The translations under genes and the position numbers were made by a program. The notes beneath the pieces are model-generated. The model saw only the letters and a list, made by a program, of their open reading frames with translations. It was not told where the DNA came from and searched no databases. A stretch of DNA of 64,000 nucleotides from Terebella lapidaria. Taxonomy: Eukaryota; Annelida; Polychaeta; Terebellida; Terebellidae. The stretch spans positions 36,724,657 to 36,788,656 of the forward strand of contig OX424562.1 of the NCBI GenBank assembly GCA_949152475.1, written 5' to 3'. Positions 59,471 to 64,000 of this stretch are shown here, one piece after another. Position 1 is the first letter of the stretch. Every line of letters begins with the position of its first letter.

Positions 59471-59689
59471 TTAAAATCCATCGATTTATAATTTATGAAC
59501 AGAATTTAACTTTTATCCACTGGCGTGGTTGCTCAACCATTTCTAACGCACAGGCTCATATATAAGTGATCCAGTGTTTCAGATCGTAAGCCTGAAACTT
59601 TAGATAATAAATTGCCATATGGAAGTTACAAACACATTCCCATCATTTATAGACACAATATACACATTATTTCGTTACATAATGTACAT
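59471..59689. other. AT-rich spacer between gene pieces
   Basis: No repeat partner or frame noted. Confidence 0.35.
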
Positions 59690-60180
59690 TATGCAAAATG
59701 GAGCATTAATATGTTGAGCACCTAGTTCGCCGTCATGAGACCGTACACACAAAAGTGATGCCGCTATAACGTAATAAACATTGGTATCTACATAAATCCC
59801 AACTCACAAGTTTCAGCTAGCTGTCGACATGACCATTATACACCACCTTATTGACTCTGCCACATCTGATGTATGTGCATCAGAACTATCACCATAAAAG
59901 TTCAAGAGTGCTTGGGGCACGATGACAAGCATAACACGTCAGAGAGATTACCGCTTTCTGGCAGAACAATTGAAGATCAGAGGCATACCAAATTTTGATG
60001 TATGGTACTGACGAGGACCTGGCCATGGTGTTGGGATTCGAGGAAGTTTTCCCCATTAGAGATGTGGCGCCCATAAAACAAGTGTGCATTTGAGATGCTC
60101 AAAACCGCGCCAAAGATGACGCAGTTGCTTAAGACGGGAAATAAAAAGGAATATTGATATAGAATACTGCTGGACATGTT
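59690..60180 (-). pseudogene. unidentified repetitive gene piece, minus copy 2
   Basis: Aligned with copy 1 from tgcaaaatgga(a/g)cattaat(a)tg on, with clear divergence; it keeps IWYASDLQLFCQKAVISL as a recognisable block. Broken, and older-looking than copy 1. Confidence 0.4.
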
Positions 60181-60182
60181 AG

Positions 60183-60265
60183 GAAGAAAAAGGGATAAAG
60201 TTTAATGGCACTTTGGGCTCAAGAAACGATTTCAGTGCCAAACGAGGATATAAAAGTAGTACATG
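60183..60265 (-). mobile_element. LINE 3' end fragment
   Basis: About 80 bp matching the LINE 3' end (ataaagtttaatggcactttgggctcaag in reverse sense, then aggatataaaagtagta). Same orientation as the other copies in the window. Confidence 0.7.
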
Positions 60266-60269
60266 CTAG

Positions 60270-60775
60270 GAAGTGAATTACGAGGGATGAGGACAGAAGG
60301 TATGGTGGACTGCTAGAGACTCCAGTGCCAAGGCAATTACTTGGAGTTGGCACATAGGAGGCCAAACCACTTCCAAACTACAAAGAGTCGTCAGGCATGC
60401 GAATTCAGCCTTTCAAGAGACACTCCTGAAGTGCATGCAAAGAAATGCCAGGATATCAAGAGGACTAGGAAATCCACCAAACAAGTACGACAACCAACGT
60501 GCAGAGAGTATGAACAACGTGAAGGAATCTGTTGGTGGTCTTATTTTGACCAGGCTGCCATTGACGACAAGGATAACTCGAACATGGTACTGTCAGAAGA
60601 AAGGGAACTTATCAAAAATGATATTCCACCAGGGTGAATATGGTCTTGCGCAAGCCTTCAGTCAACTAGAAGTTTCTCCAGTCCAGTGGAAGTCGATGTC
60701 TGCACAACAAACACAAGCACGCATCAAGGAAGTTATTTGAATGTTTTGTCGTTGACCCTCAAAAAATAGTTCCTG
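60270..60775 (+). pseudogene. unidentified repetitive gene, plus copy 1 (broken)
   Basis: DNA-level sister of 60,985-61,622: both have gggatgaggacag, ggaaatccaccaaacaagtacgacaa, gaccaggc(t/a)gccatt and a last part ending 'gttttgtc(g/a)ttgaccctca'. In this copy the parts fall in more than one frame. The NPPNKYDNQ(R)AES block resembles the 'YTNN..E' stretch in MULE-like transposase relatives found in invertebrate genomes, which is a weak resemblance. Confidence 0.35.
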
Positions 60776-60965
60776 GCAAACCAACTGAAGATCAGAGGCG
60801 TACCAAATTTGATGTATGGTACTGACAGGGAGATGGCCATGGAGTTGACATTCGAGGTAATTTTCCTCACTGCAGGTGTGGAGTCAACAAAACAAGGGGG
60901 GCATTTCAGATGCCTCAACCGCATCAAACATGACATAGTTGCCTGAAACAGGAACTAAAATGGAA
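60776..60965 (-). pseudogene. unidentified repetitive gene piece, minus copy 3
   Basis: Short third copy: caaaccaactgaagatcagaggcgtaccaaatttgatgtatgg and gagatggccatgg match copies 1 and 2. It separates the two plus-strand copies, so plus and minus pieces alternate. Confidence 0.4.
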
Positions 60966-60984
60966 GATTGATCTACAATATTGC

Positions 60985-61622
60985 TGAACATGTCAGGAAG
61001 CGAATTCCGAGGGATGAGGACAGATGCTCTTATGGACTGCGAAACACCCCAGTACCAAGACACATACTTGGAGTTGGCATAGACGTGGCCAAACCAGTTC
61101 CAAAATTATGTAGAGATCACATGCGACTTCGGATTTTGAAGGACACAGTCCTGAAGTGCATGGAAAGAGATGCCAGGATATCAGGCGGACCTGGAAATCC
61201 ACCAAACAAGTACGACAATCAGCCTGCAGAGAATATGAAAAATGTGTTGAAGGAATATGTTGGTGCTGATTTTGTTGACCAGGCAGCCATTCACTACAAT
61301 GTTTACTCGAACATGTTATTGGAATCATCAAAATTTGGCTATATTGGTGGTAGTAGATTGATTCTTACATGGTACTACCAGAAGAGAGGGAACTTACGAA
61401 AGCGATATTTTGCCAGGTCGAATATTTTTGATACAGAGTTTCTCCAGCCCAGTGGAAGTCGATGTCCGCACAAGAAAAACAAGCAGGTATCAGGAATTTA
61501 TTGAATGTTTTGTCATTGACCCTCAACCAAAACCAACTACATGTCAACGGCTTAATGTGCAACCAAATGACTGCCAGGACATTCTTATAGGTCTCCCCTC
61601 ACGACTTGATGAAGAACTGTGA
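60985..61622 (+). pseudogene. unidentified repetitive gene, plus copy 2
   Basis: Better preserved than plus copy 1. The frame 60968-61504 reads IPRDEDRCSYGLRNTPVPRH, GPGNPPNKYDNQPAENMKNV and FVDQAAIHYNVYSNM. A second frame to 61622 carries the end (PSRLDEEL). Possibly the C-terminal part of a transposase-like protein; no catalytic motif is visible, so I leave the function open. Confidence 0.35.
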
Positions 61623-61710
61623 CACAATGTATAACTGATTCTATGGGAATACTGTAAAGCTGACGATAAAAAAGTATGCATTGTGATTTGACATTTTCAT
61701 GCCAATGTGA

Positions 61711-61816
61711 CCATTTCATGAAGATAGGTTTGTGCCCACAGATATTGACTGTAGCTAATGTGGCCTTTTCATGAAGATAAGTTTGTGCCGACTGATATTG
61801 GCCGTAGCTAACGTGG
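61711..61816. repeat. 53-bp direct duplication
   Basis: tttcatgaagata(g/a)gtttgtgcc and gatattg(a/g)c(t/c)gtagctaa(t/c)gtgg occur twice, 53 bp apart. Confidence 0.75.
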
Positions 61817-61849
61817 AGATGGCACTGATGACATCCGGAAAACTTATAG

Positions 61850-62450
61850 CTATGCCATAGAGAGATTGGTCAGACCTCAGTGTTGATTTTTGTGGACCAC
61901 TGCCGTCAGGCGAGTACCTGCTAGTCATATTATTCCCGTTATCCCGTAGTCGAGGTCATTTCGACCACTTCTGTCTAAGTTGTTATCCTTCACATGGAAA
62001 AAGTTTTCAATGTCTTTCATATCCACAACAGGTCAAGACCGATAATGGGCTCCCTTCACCAGTGCAGCATTGGCTCAGTTCCTGGTATCCTGTGGTATCC
62101 GACATAAACAAATCAGCCGCTATTCAGACGCTACAAACCACTCATGAAAAGTGTTCGAGCTGATAACCTGAAAGGACTTCCATGGATTGTCAGATTGTAC
62201 CGAACATCACCCACACCATGACCAAGGTGTCCGTTCTGCCTAGAAGCCCTGCCACAGGGTCCGGGACGATTCATGTCGACACTACCAGGCAAAATGACTC
62301 TGTTGTCAAGTCCATTGCTAAGACATATGCTGACCGGAAAGCATGCGAGACTGTCTATCGCCAAACTGCGGAGAGGGTATTAGTGCGTCAGCCGAACCGA
62401 ACAAGTTAACGACAGCATCACAAGCCCTTGACAGTTGTGAAACTGAAAGA
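61850..62450 (+). mobile_element. fossil Gypsy-like integrase fragment
   Basis: Short stretches are recognisable as LTR-retrotransposon (Gypsy/Metaviridae-type) integrase: a 'VDFCGPLPSGEYLLVI'-type start of the core, a 'TDNG' region, and a later 'VLVRQPNR' stretch of the C-terminal domain. Only integrase is present. No LTR, gag, protease or reverse transcriptase was seen. The copy is broken in several places and looks old. Confidence 0.7.
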
Positions 62451-62815
62451 AAATTTATATGTTGCTCTATCGAATGATTTTTATTGTTCACATGAAGAAC
62501 AGTGACACTACTGTTTTGTTGTTTGAGTGATAACGAAGCATGCTTGGGGCCAAAACTGACGAGAAAAGACGTCTAGTGGCGAACAAGATCGGAGAGAAAA
62601 TTGTGTCGTTACATTCCGCTGGCAATGCTTCGCAGATGAAAGCAGCACTGTATATGTGTGTATTCAGTCATTTTGTGTCTTTTTAATGTACCATCCTACC
62701 ATTATATTGTCTCAGCTGTACATGTTTCGGATTTAAATGAAGCTCAGTGGGGAAAAACAAGCACATGCACCTGCTACGTTGGTGTGTATACCTGTGAATA
62801 CTATAAATTTTGGGG
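62451..62815. other. non-coding stretch
   Basis: Flank of the integrase fossil; no frame or repeat that I can support. Confidence 0.35.
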
Positions 62816-63235
62816 CATGCTGAACAGCAGAACTGACAACTTTTTGGCACAGGTCGTATCTACTCGCGCCCTGTGCAGCGATTAATAACGCTCACTGGAG
62901 TGGAGGAGACGGGTATGCTCAACAGCAGAACGGACAGCTTTTGGCACAGCTCGTATCTACTCGCGCCCTGTGCAGCGAAACACCGCTCACTGGAATGGAG
63001 GAGACGGGTATGCTCAACAGCAGAACGGACAGCTTCTGGCACAGCTCGTATCAACTCGCGCCCCGTGCAGCGAAACATAACGCTCACTGGAGTGGAGGAG
63101 ACGGGTATGCTCAACAGCAGAACGGACAGCTTTGGCACAGGTCGTATCAATTCGCGCCCTGTGCAGCGAAACATAACGTTCACTGGAGTGGAGGAGACTG
63201 GTATGCTCAACAGCAGAGCAGACAGCTTTTGGCAT
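62816..63235. repeat. 97-bp tandem repeat, about 4.3 copies
   Basis: tcactgga(g/a)tggaggagac recurs at about 62,892, 62,987, 63,084 and 63,180 (95-97 bp apart), with gctcaacagcagaac and actcgcgccc(t/c)gtgcagcg between. Copies are well conserved, so expansion is recent. The last unit runs into the LINE 3' tail at 63,239. Confidence 0.9.
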
Positions 63236-63368
63236 AAGAAGAAGAAGAAGAAATAAAGCTCAATGGCACTTTGGGCTCAAGAAGGCCATTTCAGTGGCAA
63301 ACAAGGATATAAAAGTAGTATCAACAATGATAAAACCGCAAGTTCTACAATTAAAAATTTCTAGTGAA
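63236..63368 (-). mobile_element. LINE 3' end, copy next to the 97-bp repeat
   Basis: Starts with a (GAA)n run and aataaagct(c)aatggcactttg, then matches about 130 bp of the LINE 3' untranslated region. Same orientation as all other copies. Confidence 0.8.
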
Positions 63369-63370
63369 GG

Positions 63371-63394
63371 GTGTCACAGCGAAAACTGTGACAC
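63371..63394. repeat. hairpin, 9-bp stem and 6-nt loop
   Basis: GTGTCACAG, loop cgaaaa, CTGTGACAC. It abuts the LINE 3' end. Not a histone-type 3' stem-loop. Confidence 0.7.
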
Positions 63395-63670
63395 ATGACA
63401 TATACTCAGCAGTGAACAAGATTGAATATTGTGTTGATCATCCTGGCGGCCTGTTGTGATTACAAAAAGTTTATGTAAAAGATCCGATAGAGGGAGCTTA
63501 GAGTTTGAAATGAAGAAGATACTTGTGATGTGTTTTTATTGTGCAAGTAATATAAGTCTACTCCGTACATGTACACAAATGTATGCGCAATTGGATGAAT
63601 GACGTTTTATCACTTGTTGAAATAATCTATGACACACACGTCTAACGATTTGATAATGTTCAATTTAACG
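63395..63670. other. non-coding stretch, possibly intron
   Basis: AT-rich, no frame. If the next feature is an exon with an acceptor at ...aacgacAG (63,674), this is the end of its intron. Confidence 0.35.
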
Positions 63671-63710
63671 ACAGGTTCAGACTGAAAAGAAGCGGAACCT
63701 ATCGGTAGAC

Positions 63711-64000
63711 ATGGTCGAGTCGCGCACTGTAGGCGTGGACGTTGGCTGCACGGTAGCTTACAAGGACGACGGAAACGTTGGGATCAGCAGCGTGGTCTCT
63801 CTGGGGGAGGAAACTGTCACTCTAAACTTATATGGAAGTTCTTTCAGGAAAGTTTGGTCGCCAGTAACATTTGCATGTGGAGAAAAGAACATATCTAAAA
63901 AAAATGTCAAAATCCAAACTCATAGAAAACATGGTGTTCACTCTAACTGCAGCTGGACCTCTACCATCCAACGTCTAGAATCAAATGAAACATCTCCTTG
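63711..64000 (+). CDS. open frame with a possible SH3/Tudor-like barrel segment (runs off right edge)
   Basis: From ATG 63711 the frame stays open to the end of the window (96 codons). It is also open upstream to 63,669, and ttaacgacag ending at 63,674 could be an acceptor, so the exon may start at 63,675. VGCTVAYKDDGNVGISSVVSLGEETVTLNLY has the 'VAY.D.W..G.V..V....V.V..' pattern of a small beta-barrel that ends some invertebrate transposon-derived proteins. The family is not decided. No preceding partner exon is visible. Confidence 0.4.
   Translation, partial: MVESRTVGVDVGCTVAYKDDGNVGISSVVSLGEETVTLNLYGSSFRKVWSPVTFACGEKNISKKNVKIQTHRKHGVHSNCSWTSTIQRLESNETSP

Noticed and set aside
62860-63256. 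Overlapping frames of 98-127 codons on both strands
   Set aside because: A repeat of 95-97 bp with few stops gives long frames in several phases; none is kept across the 96/97-bp length changes in a protein-like way.
63371-63394. Histone mRNA 3' stem-loop
   Set aside because: Stem and loop sequences and sizes differ from the conserved histone element.

Overview
This is eukaryotic, animal-type DNA: AT-rich, intron-like and dominated by mobile elements. A Helitron gene, several small inverted-repeat DNA transposons, LINE 3' ends, repeats of the type 'gaccttgacctttga' and a very large tRNA-headed repeat array point to a marine invertebrate. I cannot name the species or the phylum from sequence alone, and there is almost no intact host coding sequence.

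Layout. 1-2658 (minus strand) is an uninterrupted 886-codon reading frame that runs off the left edge. It is the N-terminal part of a Helitron-type replication protein, with a 9 x 23-residue charged repeat, a DUF6570-like cysteine region and an OTU-protease-like domain. 2659-10,860 is non-coding or thinly coding. It holds three possible exons of an unidentified minus-strand gene, two tandem repeats (about 120 and 133 bp), a (GCG)n run, two pogo-like MITEs and three larger TIR elements. One TIR element carries several GGTTGC(T/C)A motifs that resemble RFX X-boxes.

10,873-48,165 is a 37-kb mosaic array. Its recurring part is a cassette with a short conserved leader, a tRNA-Gln-like sequence with Pol III A and B boxes, and a T-run just downstream. 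About 58 cassettes lie in the same orientation, roughly every 500 bp. They alternate with 'module' DNA. The common 1.05-1.08 kb A unit has one module, and the 1.0-1.1 kb B unit has three diverged modules and starts at a 26-bp perfect-arm palindrome. Blocks of units have been copied over and over, including a 2,875-bp tandem duplication that doubled a solo-LTR-like insertion.

48,166-64,000 is a mosaic of element remains. In order it contains gaccttga-type repeats, a broken two-exon gene of a SAMD3-like family, a 2-kb foldback element built of 125-bp repeats, and a 76-bp tandem repeat. Then come a 5'-truncated LINE with an RNase H domain and a stack of shorter copies of its 3' end, alternating-strand copies of an unidentified repetitive gene, a fossil Gypsy integrase piece, a 97-bp tandem repeat, and an open frame that runs off the right edge.

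No gene network can be read from the window. What ties it together is element biology: Pol III-type heads, foldback DNA, and repeated local duplication.
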